From Bacteroidaceae bacterium (GTDB lineage Bacteria; Bacteroidota; Bacteroidia; Bacteroidales; Bacteroidaceae), in assembly GCA_017464815.1 (NCBI GenBank), contig JAFTYI010000031.1, positions 80,935 through 144,934 on the forward strand: a stretch of 64,000 nt of DNA. The letters run 5' to 3'. Of the stretch, positions 42,955 to 51,123 are shown in pieces. The position numbers and the translations under genes are program-made. Positions within the stretch are counted from its first letter, which is position 1; every line of letters starts with the position of its first letter. Below the pieces are notes generated by a model. That model saw only the letters and a program-made list of their open reading frames with translations, searched no databases and was not told where the DNA came from.

Positions 42955-42962
42955 CAAATATA
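42955..42962 (-). promoter_or_regulatory. -7 box TATATTTG for the PD40/beta-barrel unit
   Basis: Minus strand TATATTTG, 117 bp before the ATG at 42838. The distance implies a long 5' untranslated leader that includes the hairpin at 42877-42897. Confidence 0.5.
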
Positions 42963-43166
42963 CATCATTTTATATGGAAACGTGATAATTTATAGTTAAA
43001 AAAGCTTTCCTCTATTGTGCTCTGTTCTTTTGCTGATATGGGATGGGCCTTTTAAGCTGCTGATAAACAAAGAGGTAGATATGCTTCCTCCTATTGTGAA
43101 ACCCCGTATATAATTGAGGCGTTTAATAAAGATTTGTTTTAATTTTGCAACTCGGATGTCTTGCGT

Positions 43167-43232
43167 ATCAGCATCTGTGATGCGCTTTTATGTGTTTGAT
43201 TGCGAGCTGTTTATTGCATCACAGATGCTGAT
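43167..43232. repeat. 17-bp inverted repeat
   Basis: Perfect arms at 43167-43183 and 43216-43232 (ATCAGCATCTGTGATGC and its complement), with a 32-base loop. There is no T-run. It is immediately followed by a second palindrome. Confidence 0.75.
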
Positions 43233-43239
43233 GCTCATG

Positions 43240-43264
43240 CCTTCCTCGTTGCAAACGAGGAAGG
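43240..43264. repeat. 11-bp palindrome CCTTCCTCGTT/AACGAGGAAGG
   Basis: Perfect 11-bp arms around a GCA loop. It lies 8 bases from the 17-bp inverted repeat, so the two form a double hairpin. Confidence 0.75.
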
Positions 43265-43298
43265 ACGGGCTGTCATTTGCGGCACGAAGGGGACGGAG

Positions 43299-43403
43299 CT
43301 ATAAATCTTTTGTCATTTTCCCTTCATTTGCAAGTTTCAGTAATGGGATGTCCCCTTTGCTGTCGCCATAGGCGTAGAGGTAATAATCCTCTCGGCAGGG
43401 GGA
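43299..43403 (-). pseudogene. C-terminal remnant of a HAD-family phosphatase
   Basis: In the same frame as the acyltransferase gene and starting just after its TAG stop, 34 codons read ...EDYYLYAYGDSKGDIPLLKL, then ANEGKMTKDL and a stop. YAYGDSKGD..LL..A is HAD motif IV (the metal-binding Asp pair) as found in SerB-like HAD-IB phosphatases. Motifs I to III are absent, and there is no start codon. It is therefore the tail of a lost phosphatase gene whose front part was replaced by the acyltransferase gene, or a fusion broken by a stop codon. The short length keeps confidence moderate. Confidence 0.55.
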
Positions 43404-44345
43404 CTAAAAACTGAGAACCTTCTCTTTTCCGAAGAACCATTGGGAAATGCCGCATTTGTCCATTCCCCATGCGATGGCAAAACTTCCTGAAATTGTGAGT
43501 GTGACGGTGAATAATGCAAAACAACATCCCGAAGGGTCAAACATAAAGAGAGGTAGGTATATGCGTGAAAGCATTGTGAACAAAGGCGAAAAAAGCAAAA
43601 GGATTAGAGTATTGCGCCCAATGACGTAGGTCGTGCGCTTTATCCTTTCCGACAATTTGGGATATGCCCATAATGACAGGCTGATGGCCAGATAGGTGAT
43701 GACGATTCCCGACAGTTTCAATCCTAACAAGTTCTCTTGCCTGCTGCACAGGATAACAAGCGGTATGATGCTCCACGGGGATGGTTGGAAGATTGACAGG
43801 AATTCCACCTTACATTTTTTGATGCCTATGCCGATGAGGAAATACATGGCATAGCCGAAATTCACCAGATTCATCCCTTCAGATATCCCCCAAAGACATA
43901 TTCCCAAGGCGATGAGGAAAGAGAGGGGTGATGACTTGTCTCCAACAGATTTTGCGATGGCGTAGTGGACGATTCTGCAAACGAGCAATGTGTGCAGATA
44001 CCAATAAGGACCGACCGGGTCGATGAAAACCCTTTTCAGTATCATCCACAGGCTCAATTCGCCGATGTCTTCGCGCACAGGCAAGAATGATGCTCCCAAT
44101 ACGTATCCTGTCTCCATGATGGCATAAGGCACAAACAACCACCAGATGGAGCCGATGAATTGTTTTCCGGCCTTTTTCTCCGATGACAGATAGCCCGAAA
44201 GAATCAAGAAGATGGGCATGTGAAATGTATATACCACCTCCTTCGCATAGGGATAGGAATCGCCTATGTATACCAGATGAAAGAGTATCATCAGGACGAT
44301 GAATAAACTCTTCAGGTAGTCCAGTTGTGGTACATACATTTTCAT
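43404..44345 (-). CDS. Acyltransferase 3 family membrane protein
   Basis: A 313-aa polytopic protein with about ten hydrophobic segments. It begins with the family pattern LDYLKSLFIVLMILFHL (residues 8-24; catalytic His in FHL) and has FHMPIFLILSGYL near 41-53, the second AT3 signature. These enzymes transfer acetyl or similar groups from the cytoplasm to surface sugars. It resembles the fucose 4-O-acetylase-like branch. No glycan gene cluster lies beside it. It ends at a TAG followed in frame by a HAD-like remnant. Confidence 0.88.
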   Translation of the reverse strand: MKMYVPQLDYLKSLFIVLMILFHLVYIGDSYPYAKEVVYTFHMPIFLILSGYLSSEKKAGKQFIGSIWWLFVPYAIMETGYVLGASFLPVREDIGELSLWMILKRVFIDPVGPYWYLHTLLVCRIVHYAIAKSVGDKSSPLSFLIALGICLWGISEGMNLVNFGYAMYFLIGIGIKKCKVEFLSIFQPSPWSIIPLVILCSRQENLLGLKLSGIVITYLAISLSLWAYPKLSERIKRTTYVIGRNTLILLLFSPLFTMLSRIYLPLFMFDPSGCCFALFTVTLTISGSFAIAWGMDKCGISQWFFGKEKVLSF

Positions 44346-44631
44346 TCGGTTTAGTTCTGTATGCCGTTATTTTATCAGAATCATTCTTTGTTTTTAAAGT
44401 TATTGTTTCTTGCTGCGCAGTTTTGACGATACAAAGGTAAGGAGGCTTTTTGAAGTGGTCAATAGTTTTTTGTTTTTGTAAAAGGGGCTGCTTTGTGATG
44501 AAGGTTTTTATGGGAGATGTTAAGTTGTTGGCATATAAGCTGAAATGATCTTTCCTTCGTTTGTGGAGTACCCAAAAAGCTTAGGAGCGAATGTCTCGAG
44601 TATGGGGCGGACAATTAACGTCGAACGGTAT

Positions 44632-44667
44632 TCCGTCCACCTACCGTGTTGTCAGTTGGTGGACGGA
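44632..44667. repeat. 10-bp inverted repeat TCCGTCCACC/GGTGGACGGA
   Basis: Perfect arms 44632-44641 and 44658-44667 with a 16-base loop. On the minus strand it follows the small coding remnant, so it may be that gene's old terminator. Confidence 0.6.
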
Positions 44668-44691
44668 GTTTGTAGGACTGTTGGTTGTCGG

Positions 44692-44778
44692 TTACTCATT
44701 TACCATCACCTTTCCACTCTCGTGTCGTCCATAGGGATAGGTCACGATGTAGAGGTAGGTGGCGGGAAAATTGTGGTG
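44692..44778 (-). pseudogene. Possible C-terminal remnant of an exported protein
   Basis: About 28 codons between two stops on the minus strand, ending TYLYIVTYPYGRHESGKVMV plus two residues and TAA. The phrase resembles the last beta-strands of sorting-type C-terminal domains (G-x-Y-x-V...G-K-V-x-V). There is no start codon and nothing recognisable upstream. It is short, so chance is not excluded. Confidence 0.25.
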
Positions 44779-44899
44779 CTATTTTATTGCACTGTCGTAA
44801 GGTACAAATGTTGTGAGCCAATAGGTAGGAAATGTTAAAGTTGTTTTGGGCATAGCCGTTTGGACGGTGGGATACCTGAAAAAGAGACATGGCAGGCAA

Positions 44900-45607
44900 A
44901 TGACAGAAAAGGATTCATTGCTGGACGAGAAGGAGCGGATGCTGGCCTTGAAACAGTCGCTTGTGCAGGAGATAGAACAGAAACTGTATGACTTGAGGCT
45001 TGAACTGGGTCGCCTGAAGGGGACACTGGCCAATCAGTCGAAGACCATGGCCAACTTGAAAGAGGACAGGAGGAAGGACAGGGCTGCCTACAATGAGTCG
45101 GTGAAGGAGTTCAAGAAGAGCCTGAGAGAAAAAGATGAGGAATACAGGAGTGAACAGAAGGCGGTGAAGGCACAGGTCGGCGAACTGACCAAGCGGCTTA
45201 ACCAATCGGAAAAGGAGCAGAGCCGATGGAGCAATGAGGTGAAGGAACTGGCGGAACAGATGGGGCAGTACGAACTGTTGCAGCGTTTCCTGCTTGATGG
45301 GGGAAGCGTGCGCTGTGTGTTGCTGATTCTGGAATTGAAGAGTGGACGCCACAATCTGCGCTACTCCATCAAACGGACTGATTACGCTGAACTGCTGAAG
45401 CAGCTGGCCGAGTATGTCCATCCCGGCATCCGCCAACGGATTGAGACCGACGAGGCGCTGAAGGACAAACAGGAATTGGCCTGTCTGCTGGCTCTTGGTT
45501 TCGATGACATGGAAATGCTGCGCATGGCCACTAACTTGAAACCGAACAGTGTGAGGACATATTGCACACAGGTGAGAGCTGCATTAAAGGATATTTTGCA
45601 GGATTGA
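44900..45607 (+). CDS. Coiled-coil protein with HTH-like C-terminus, probably a truncated membrane regulator
   Basis: 235 codons from ATG 44900. In-frame sequence without a stop continues upstream to 44825 and encodes a hydrophobic stretch (VKVVLGIAVWTVGYLKKR) like a transmembrane helix, but no ATG precedes it. Residues 1-130 form a long coiled coil rich in Lys, Glu and Gln. The last 55 residues (ELACLLALGFDDMEMLRMAT, then NLKPNSVRTYCTQVRAALK) look like a LuxR-like helix-turn-helix. TPR-membrane-coiled coil-HTH regulators of Bacteroidales have this tail, so the N-terminal TPR part seems lost. It may be a pseudogene. Dispersed repeat copy B starts 6 bp after the stop. Confidence 0.6.
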   Translation: MTEKDSLLDEKERMLALKQSLVQEIEQKLYDLRLELGRLKGTLANQSKTMANLKEDRRKDRAAYNESVKEFKKSLREKDEEYRSEQKAVKAQVGELTKRLNQSEKEQSRWSNEVKELAEQMGQYELLQRFLLDGGSVRCVLLILELKSGRHNLRYSIKRTDYAELLKQLAEYVHPGIRQRIETDEALKDKQELACLLALGFDDMEMLRMATNLKPNSVRTYCTQVRAALKDILQD

Positions 45608-45612
45608 TGGCC

Positions 45613-45980
45613 TCGATTCCCTCTCATGCAACAAATCATACATATAAAAATCGGGCGATGCAACATTTTATACATATAAATTTCTGAAAAGATGACAAAG
45701 TGGGGCATTTGTGAAGCCTGTGAATGGTGGTGAATGGGCTTGCCTTCACAGAAAGCAAGTGAAGGACAGTGGGTTACGAGGCTGTGAAGGCTGTGAATGA
45801 AGGTTTAGGGATGATGGTTTAGGGTGTAGGGAGGTGGTTTTGGGGCTATGGCTGTTGGCGATAGCGATGGCAATGGCTGTTGGCGATGGCTGTTTGACGT
45901 ACGGTCGATGGGGCCGGAAGATACGGATGTTAAGCGCTGAAGATTTAAATCTTTCGGCCTTAACATCCGTATCTTCCGAG
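45613..45980. repeat. Dispersed repeat, copy B (between the truncated regulator and the PorT-like gene)
   Basis: Second copy of the element at 21618-22033, in the same orientation. The block with two TACATATAAA copies (45624-45700) and the block from ATGGCTGTTGGCG to GATTTAAATC (45846-45955) are closely similar to copy A. The unshared middle differs (AGGTTTAGGG-type repeats). It ends with a 20-bp perfect hairpin built from other arm sequences than in copy A. No protein is encoded. Confidence 0.85.
45915..45978 (-). terminator. 20-bp hairpin downstream of the PorT-like gene
   Basis: Perfect arms at 45915-45934 and 45959-45978 (CGGAAGATACGGATG core), 42 bp beyond the stop of the minus-strand PorT-like gene. 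There is no T-run. It occupies the same place relative to the repeat as the ftsZ hairpin in copy A. Confidence 0.55.
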
Positions 45981-46020
45981 CGTTTCTGTCTTTTCCTGAT
46001 TTCAGTAGGGTGTCACCGGG

Positions 46021-46722
46021 TTACTCAAAGTAGAATGTGAGCATCACCATTTTGCCGGTGGCGGCATCGAGCGATTGGGTGTACTTCAAGAGGCTTTTGT
46101 CGATGAGGTCGGGGCGCTCCTTTTCCAACAGGTCGCGCAGGCCGAAGCAGAACTTCAGCTCAGGAATCAGCTTGAAGAAGGGGAGATAGAGGTCGCATCC
46201 CAAGCCGACTTCCACGTAGCAGTCCCACTTCTTCATCAACAGGGCCTGTTGGTCTTTGTTGGTGAGCGACAGGGTGGGGTTGAGGCCTGCTACCAGGAAG
46301 GGGCGGTGGTTGTTGAAGCGGGGGGCGCTGAACTTCAGGTTGACGGGGAAGGCCAGCAGGGTGGACTTCATCACCTGGCGATACTCGGCATGGGTGTGTT
46401 GCTCGTGGAAGGTGACGTTCCGTTGGCCGAAATAGAGCGAGGGGATGACGCGCAGGGCCAGGTGGGGGGTGATGTACGTTTCGGCCAGCACGCCCACGCT
46501 GAAGCCGGGGCTGTAGTCGGCCACGTCGGCAAACCATGTTTCGCCTTCGGGGGTGATGAAGCCGTTGTTCTCGAACTCCAAATCCTGTGCGTGTACGCCG
46601 ATGAAGAAGCCATAGTGCAGAAGCCGCTGGTCGATGTACGGGCGGTTCTGCACTTTGCGCTTCTGTGCGGCAGTGGCCAGACAGAGGAGCAGGCTTAGGA
46701 GTATGAGCAACGAACGTTTCAT
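46021..46722 (-). CDS. PorT-like outer membrane beta-barrel protein
   Basis: A 233-aa protein; ATG 46722 starts a signal peptide ending ATAAQ (the frame runs on upstream into the preceding gene). The PorT family pattern is visible: HYGFFIGVHAQDLEF, a PGFSVGVLAETYITPHLALRVIP strand pair, FPVNLKFSAPRFNNHRPFLVAG and a terminal aromatic strand VMLTFYFE. PorT was described as a component needed for type IX secretion, but PorT-family barrels are also found in species without that system. It is the last gene after three exported proteins, 49 bp behind the GH30-like gene. Confidence 0.78.
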   Translation of the reverse strand: MKRSLLILLSLLLCLATAAQKRKVQNRPYIDQRLLHYGFFIGVHAQDLEFENNGFITPEGETWFADVADYSPGFSVGVLAETYITPHLALRVIPSLYFGQRNVTFHEQHTHAEYRQVMKSTLLAFPVNLKFSAPRFNNHRPFLVAGLNPTLSLTNKDQQALLMKKWDCYVEVGLGCDLYLPFFKLIPELKFCFGLRDLLEKERPDLIDKSLLKYTQSLDAATGKMVMLTFYFE

Positions 46723-46771
46723 CCTTGGACTATAAACGGAAAACCGTCGGGGATATTGTGCGCCGATGGGT

Positions 46772-49465
46772 TCAACGCATCTCTTTCTCCACTCGCACGG
46801 TGCCGTCGGCATGGATGCGCTTCACCAGGTTGATGCCTTGGGCGGGATGGCTCAGGCGGAGGCCGCTCGGGCTGTAGTACTCGGTGGCTACCACGGGCGA
46901 GGGTGTTGCCGCTTCGGCCTGTATGGAGTTGGCGGCGGTGTCTTCGGTGACGGCCTTCACCTCGTCGGCACTGAGGGCATGGTTATAGATGCGGAAGTCG
47001 TCGATGTAGGCCTTCAGCAACGGGTCGCTTGCAAACTGGCTGCGTCCGATGTAGTTCATCGTGGGGCGTATGTCGATGGGGCGTATCTTCATGTCGGTTG
47101 ATTGTGCCACCTGTTGTCCGTCGACATAGAGGGTGACTGCGTCGTCGGCGATGGTGACGGCCACGTGTGTCCATGCGTTGACGGCAGGTTTGGTGGCGGC
47201 CAGTATCTCTTCGTCGCCACCGTTCTTCATGACGAAGCGCATCTGTCCTCCGCCGTTGGGGGTGAGGAACATGTAGTGGCCGGTGCCGTTTCCGAAGTCG
47301 AAGATGCGTTGCCAGGGGCTGTCGGTGCGCCATCTGAGCCATGTGCAGATGGTCATTTCACGCATGGATGCCACCTCATGGGGCAGTTGCACGAAGTGTG
47401 AGGTGCCGTTGAGCATGGCGGTGCTTTCGCCCGAAACCTTCAGTGAAGGCAGGTAGATGAAGGTGGTGCCGTCGGTGGCTCCGTGCAGTTGGTTGCCGCT
47501 CTCGTCGGAGAGGTTGCCGTCGAACTGCCATTTGCCAACCAGTCCCTTTTCGCCGGTGGTGGCGGTGAGGACTGCCTCTGAGGCCGGCGAGCTGTTGCCC
47601 ACTTGGTCTTGTGCCTTTATCTTATAGAGGTAGTCGGTGCCTTGCAGCACCTTGTTGTCGATGAAGGCGTTGCCCGGGATGCAGCGTGCAATGGTGTTGA
47701 AGAGGGTGTCTTCGCCTGCCGCTTGTGGCGCTTCGGCACGCAGGATGGTGTATCCGGCCAGGTCGGTCTCGCTGTTGGCTGCCCAATCCAGGCGGATGTG
47801 TGCCAGTCCCTTTGTGGCCTTCAGTCCTGTGGGGGCGGCGGGGGCGGTGGTCTCGGCCTTCAGGTCGGCAGGGACGAAGCGCCATTGCTGGCTGTCGTCG
47901 CCCGTGAAGGTGGCCTGTTTGACGGGGGTGCCTGTCCCGAGTCCGGCCTTCAGGCAGTGGGTGCTCTGGCGGCTGCGGATGTAGAAGTATCCGTTGCCGG
48001 CATATTGCAGATACCACTGCTGTTGGGCGCCGTTGTTGCTGTGGTAGAGGATGATGTTGGCATCGTGTTCCAGGGAGCTGTTGAGAACGTCCAGGCAGAT
48101 GTTGGTGTTGGTGAGCGGGCGGATGCTGTAGTAGCTGAAGTCGCCACCGATGCGGCTGTCAACGGGTTGCACGCTCCACTGCTGGTAGAGGGCTTTCTGG
48201 ATTTGGCCCTTCTGCACCACGTTGGCACCGGCGCCCGACGTGGCCAGCGGCAGGGAGAGGATGTTGCCCGTCTTCTTGTTCTGTATCACATAGTTGCCGT
48301 TGACATAGGGCTGCACATCTTCGCCCCACGTGATGTTCACCACGCGTTCGGCATTGGTCTGTCCGACCTGGTAGCCTGTGCCGCCGGGCATGTCCACCAC
48401 GAAGTCGCGCACGGGGCCGTAGCCGTCGTAGAACACGTCGCGGTCGCGGCTGATGAAGCGGTAGCTGGCATTGTTGGCCTGGCGTTCAGAGGTGCCGAGG
48501 AAGGCTTGCACCTTGCCCTCCTTGTTGTTGCGGTAGACCGAGGCGGCTGTCCATGTCGAGCGGTCCTCGGCGTAGGCCAGGCGGTCGCCGTTGTTGCTGG
48601 CGCGGCAGAACTCGCCACGGGCCAGTCCGTCGAATCCCCACCAGATGCCCGTCTGCATGCCGTATTCCACGCCCACCATGGCCTCCATCACATTGTGGAG
48701 CTCGTCGGCTGTGGCGTGTTTGCCATCGGCACGGACGGTCTCGAAGAACTTGGCATAGGTGGCGAACTCGCCGGCCAGCTGGTGGGTGTTACCCTCGTCG
48801 AGATAGTCCTTCATGGCGTTGTACCACGGCAGGGCCTGGTCGCAGTTGAGTGTGTTGGCACCACAGATGCGTATGTTTTGGAAGTAGGGGTTCTCGCTCA
48901 GCAGTTTGGCCACAGCCGTCATGTCGGCTTGCGAGCCTTGTCCCCAGCTGCTGTAGTCGGGTTCGTTGAAGGGGGCTACGGAGACCACGGTGAATCCCTT
49001 GGCCTGGCAATAGCGTGCGGTGGCCTCGATGAGGTTGGCCCATTCGGCGGGCTTGCCCACGTAGTTGGCCTTGTTCAGCACCTCGTGGTCGCAGTTCAGC
49101 GCGATGCTGGTGACGCCGCTGAGGCGGATGAGGTTGAGGCGCTTGTCGAGTGCGGCCTTTTGTGAGGCCGACAGTTCGCCGTTGACAATCAAGTCGTTGG
49201 GTTGGAACGAGCCGCGTGCCGTGCCCAGATTCTCGGCTCCGATGAAGGCGGTGCCACGGCGCATGTTCCATTCGTCGGGCCAGGCGGTGTCCAGTCCCCA
49301 GATGATGGGCAGTTGCTTGCCCTCGTCGGCTATCGAGTAGGGGACGGTGGTGGCTGTGGTGTTGTCTACGGTCAGCTGTTGGCTGCTTGTGGTTATCTCC
49401 TCTTGCGACGTTGCTGCCACGGTGGTCAGCAGGGCAAGTGTGCTACAGATAAGCGTCTTTTTCAT
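46772..49465 (-). CDS. Secreted GH30-like multidomain glycoside hydrolase
   Basis: An 897-aa exported protein. After the signal peptide (ending AATSQ) comes a clan GH-A TIM barrel (about 45-300) with the acid/base Glu in APFNEPDYSSWG near residue 168; the nucleophile is not certain. A beta domain follows to 390. Then a ricin-type lectin (NKKTGNILSLPLA to QQWRFVP, 395-528), a fibronectin type III domain (about 540-635), a LamG-like domain (GLVGKWQFDGNLSDESGNQL, 640-835) and a tail YYSPSGLRL...GTVRVEKEMR that resembles a sorting-type end. GH30 members cut xylan, beta-1,6-glucan or galactan; the substrate is open. It lies 15 bp after the 526-aa gene. Confidence 0.8.
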   Translation of the reverse strand: MKKTLICSTLALLTTVAATSQEEITTSSQQLTVDNTTATTVPYSIADEGKQLPIIWGLDTAWPDEWNMRRGTAFIGAENLGTARGSFQPNDLIVNGELSASQKAALDKRLNLIRLSGVTSIALNCDHEVLNKANYVGKPAEWANLIEATARYCQAKGFTVVSVAPFNEPDYSSWGQGSQADMTAVAKLLSENPYFQNIRICGANTLNCDQALPWYNAMKDYLDEGNTHQLAGEFATYAKFFETVRADGKHATADELHNVMEAMVGVEYGMQTGIWWGFDGLARGEFCRASNNGDRLAYAEDRSTWTAASVYRNNKEGKVQAFLGTSERQANNASYRFISRDRDVFYDGYGPVRDFVVDMPGGTGYQVGQTNAERVVNITWGEDVQPYVNGNYVIQNKKTGNILSLPLATSGAGANVVQKGQIQKALYQQWSVQPVDSRIGGDFSYYSIRPLTNTNICLDVLNSSLEHDANIILYHSNNGAQQQWYLQYAGNGYFYIRSRQSTHCLKAGLGTGTPVKQATFTGDDSQQWRFVPADLKAETTAPAAPTGLKATKGLAHIRLDWAANSETDLAGYTILRAEAPQAAGEDTLFNTIARCIPGNAFIDNKVLQGTDYLYKIKAQDQVGNSSPASEAVLTATTGEKGLVGKWQFDGNLSDESGNQLHGATDGTTFIYLPSLKVSGESTAMLNGTSHFVQLPHEVASMREMTICTWLRWRTDSPWQRIFDFGNGTGHYMFLTPNGGGQMRFVMKNGGDEEILAATKPAVNAWTHVAVTIADDAVTLYVDGQQVAQSTDMKIRPIDIRPTMNYIGRSQFASDPLLKAYIDDFRIYNHALSADEVKAVTEDTAANSIQAEAATPSPVVATEYYSPSGLRLSHPAQGINLVKRIHADGTVRVEKEMR

Positions 49466-49480
49466 AGAAGGTGATATGAT

Positions 49481-51061
49481 TTAATGGTTTATATTCAACT
49501 TTCTGATTTGTCCGTCGGTCATCCGTTGTATGTAGATGCCCTTACCTGAGGGGGTGGGGACGGGAGTGCCGTCCAGCCTCCATGTGGCTGTCACGCTTGT
49601 GGGAGTTCCTGTCGGAGAGTGAATGCCGTCGACGCGTGCGCCCTCTGACTGATAGACCACCTTGATTTCGGGAGTCGTGCCGTTGGCGGCCAGTGTGCCG
49701 GTCAGTGCCACGGTCACTTCACCTTTACAGAACGGGTATTCTCCAATGGGGACATACACCAGCAGGTCGGTGTCGGAATAGGGGTCGTCCTCCTGGCGGA
49801 GCTGGTCCGATGGGATGGTATCGGTCACCTGTTCTTCTCCGTGTTGGTAGGTCACTTGTGCCCCGTCGAAGGTGAGGTATTTGCCGGCCGATATCCATAT
49901 CTCCACCTCTTTGGTGTCGTCGATGTAACTGCCTGCTGCGGGCAGGAAGTCGGGGTAGATGTTGATGTCCATCGTCTCCACGAGGTAGGAGAAGAGGATG
50001 GTGCCCGTGGTGCCTATGGTGTTGCTCTCGACGGGGAATCCCTCCTTGTCGCAGATGCCCTTGAGGCTGATGCTGACGTAGCGGTTGCCTTCGTCGTCGG
50101 CGGGGACGTTGGTCAGGTGGATGCCTTGGACGTTCCACGTGATGGTGTTGCCCTCGATGGTGTAGGGCACCTTCACCTCGGTCCACGTGCCGGCCTCGCG
50201 GTCGCCGTAGGCTAGGGTGGCGTTGGCGGCCTCGCAGGTGACGGGGGCGGTGAAGGTGAGGGTGATGAGGCCGTCGTCGTCGCCCGGCATGTAGTAGCTC
50301 TGCAGCTTGTCCTGATTGCTCACGCTCTGCAGTCTGACGGATTCGCCCGATGCCTTCAGCGTCAGCGTCACTTCGCCCTCATACACGTTTTCGGCATTGG
50401 TCGTCGAGGCGATGTTGCTGAGTGTCACTTTGAACGGTTCGCCTGCCTCCAGCTTGCCGCTCCCGGTCAGGGCGTTGTAGGTGTCGGCCAGTTGCAGCAC
50501 GTAGTTTGTCCCCTGGGTGTTGTAGTCCTCGCTCGTGCGGTAGTTGCTGACGTCGATTGTCTCGCCACTCCCCAGTTCCACCGTGGCCTTCACGGCAGTG
50601 GCATTGATGGCCACGTTGAAGGCAAAGGTGATGTCGCCGTCGTGCTCAGTCGTGCGGTAGGTGCTCCCTTCGGCCAGCGAGGTCGAGGTCAGTTCCACGG
50701 GCAGGTAGGGCTTGCCTTCCACGAAGGAGACGGTCATGGTGATGCTGTCGCCCCACGTGGTGTTGCTGTAGAAGGCGTAGGGCTGTCCGCCCTCGATGCC
50801 CTGCACACACTGCTTGTCGTAGAGGGGGAGCGGATTGCCCTGCCCGAATATCTTCAGCGGCTTGGAGAGCGAGAGGTAGAGCAGTCCGTCTTTCTCGGAC
50901 TGGAAGGTGAAGTAGGCGTTGGAGAAGTCCTGCGGCAGCAGGTAGCATTCGCCCGCCTTGATTTCCACGGGAGCCTCTTGGGTGCTCCCTGCGAGGGGAG
51001 TCTGTGCAACGAGGTTGACGGTGCAAGCCAAGGCAGTCAGTGTGGTCAGTATCTTTTTCAT
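49481..51061 (-). CDS. Exported beta-rich protein of unknown function with sorting-like C-terminus
   Basis: A 526-aa protein with a signal peptide ending NLVAQ. The N-terminal part (about 30-115; YLLPQDFSNAYFTFQSEKDG) looks like a carbohydrate- or Ca-binding jelly roll, followed by three Ig-like modules with related phrases (GDITFAFNVAINATAVKATVELG and GLITLTFTAPVTCEAANATLAYG). The last 25 residues (SGKGIYIQRMTDGQIRKLNINH) match the final strands of type IX-like C-terminal domains. No catalytic motif is recognised. The upstream gap carries four 23-bp palindromic repeats. Confidence 0.7.
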   Translation of the reverse strand: MKKILTTLTALACTVNLVAQTPLAGSTQEAPVEIKAGECYLLPQDFSNAYFTFQSEKDGLLYLSLSKPLKIFGQGNPLPLYDKQCVQGIEGGQPYAFYSNTTWGDSITMTVSFVEGKPYLPVELTSTSLAEGSTYRTTEHDGDITFAFNVAINATAVKATVELGSGETIDVSNYRTSEDYNTQGTNYVLQLADTYNALTGSGKLEAGEPFKVTLSNIASTTNAENVYEGEVTLTLKASGESVRLQSVSNQDKLQSYYMPGDDDGLITLTFTAPVTCEAANATLAYGDREAGTWTEVKVPYTIEGNTITWNVQGIHLTNVPADDEGNRYVSISLKGICDKEGFPVESNTIGTTGTILFSYLVETMDINIYPDFLPAAGSYIDDTKEVEIWISAGKYLTFDGAQVTYQHGEEQVTDTIPSDQLRQEDDPYSDTDLLVYVPIGEYPFCKGEVTVALTGTLAANGTTPEIKVVYQSEGARVDGIHSPTGTPTSVTATWRLDGTPVPTPSGKGIYIQRMTDGQIRKLNINH

Positions 51062-51123
51062 AATTATTTACGATTATACAAGTTCTTTCAGTTTCGTTGC
51101 AGAGCCTCTTCGGTGGCGATTGA

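Larger units (their letters stand above)
42839..43403. other. Intergenic region with leader, inverted repeats and a gene remnant
   Basis: No intact gene. From right to left it holds a HAD-phosphatase remnant (43299-43403), an 11-bp perfect palindrome (43240-43264), a 17-bp inverted repeat (43167-43232), and the promoter and leader of the PD40 gene. The part 42965-43150 shows nothing recognisable. Confidence 0.55.
44346..44899. other. Intergenic region with decayed coding fragments
   Basis: No intact gene. It includes the upstream region of the acyltransferase gene, a 10-bp hairpin (44632-44667), a 28-codon minus-strand remnant (44692-44778) and, from 44825, plus-strand in-frame sequence that belongs to the truncated regulator which follows. 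Confidence 0.5.

Noticed and set aside
47603-49165. 520-codon plus-strand ORF opposite the GH30-like gene
   Set aside because: Composition (Val, Gly, His, Cys) is that of an antisense frame; the minus-strand protein has clear domains.
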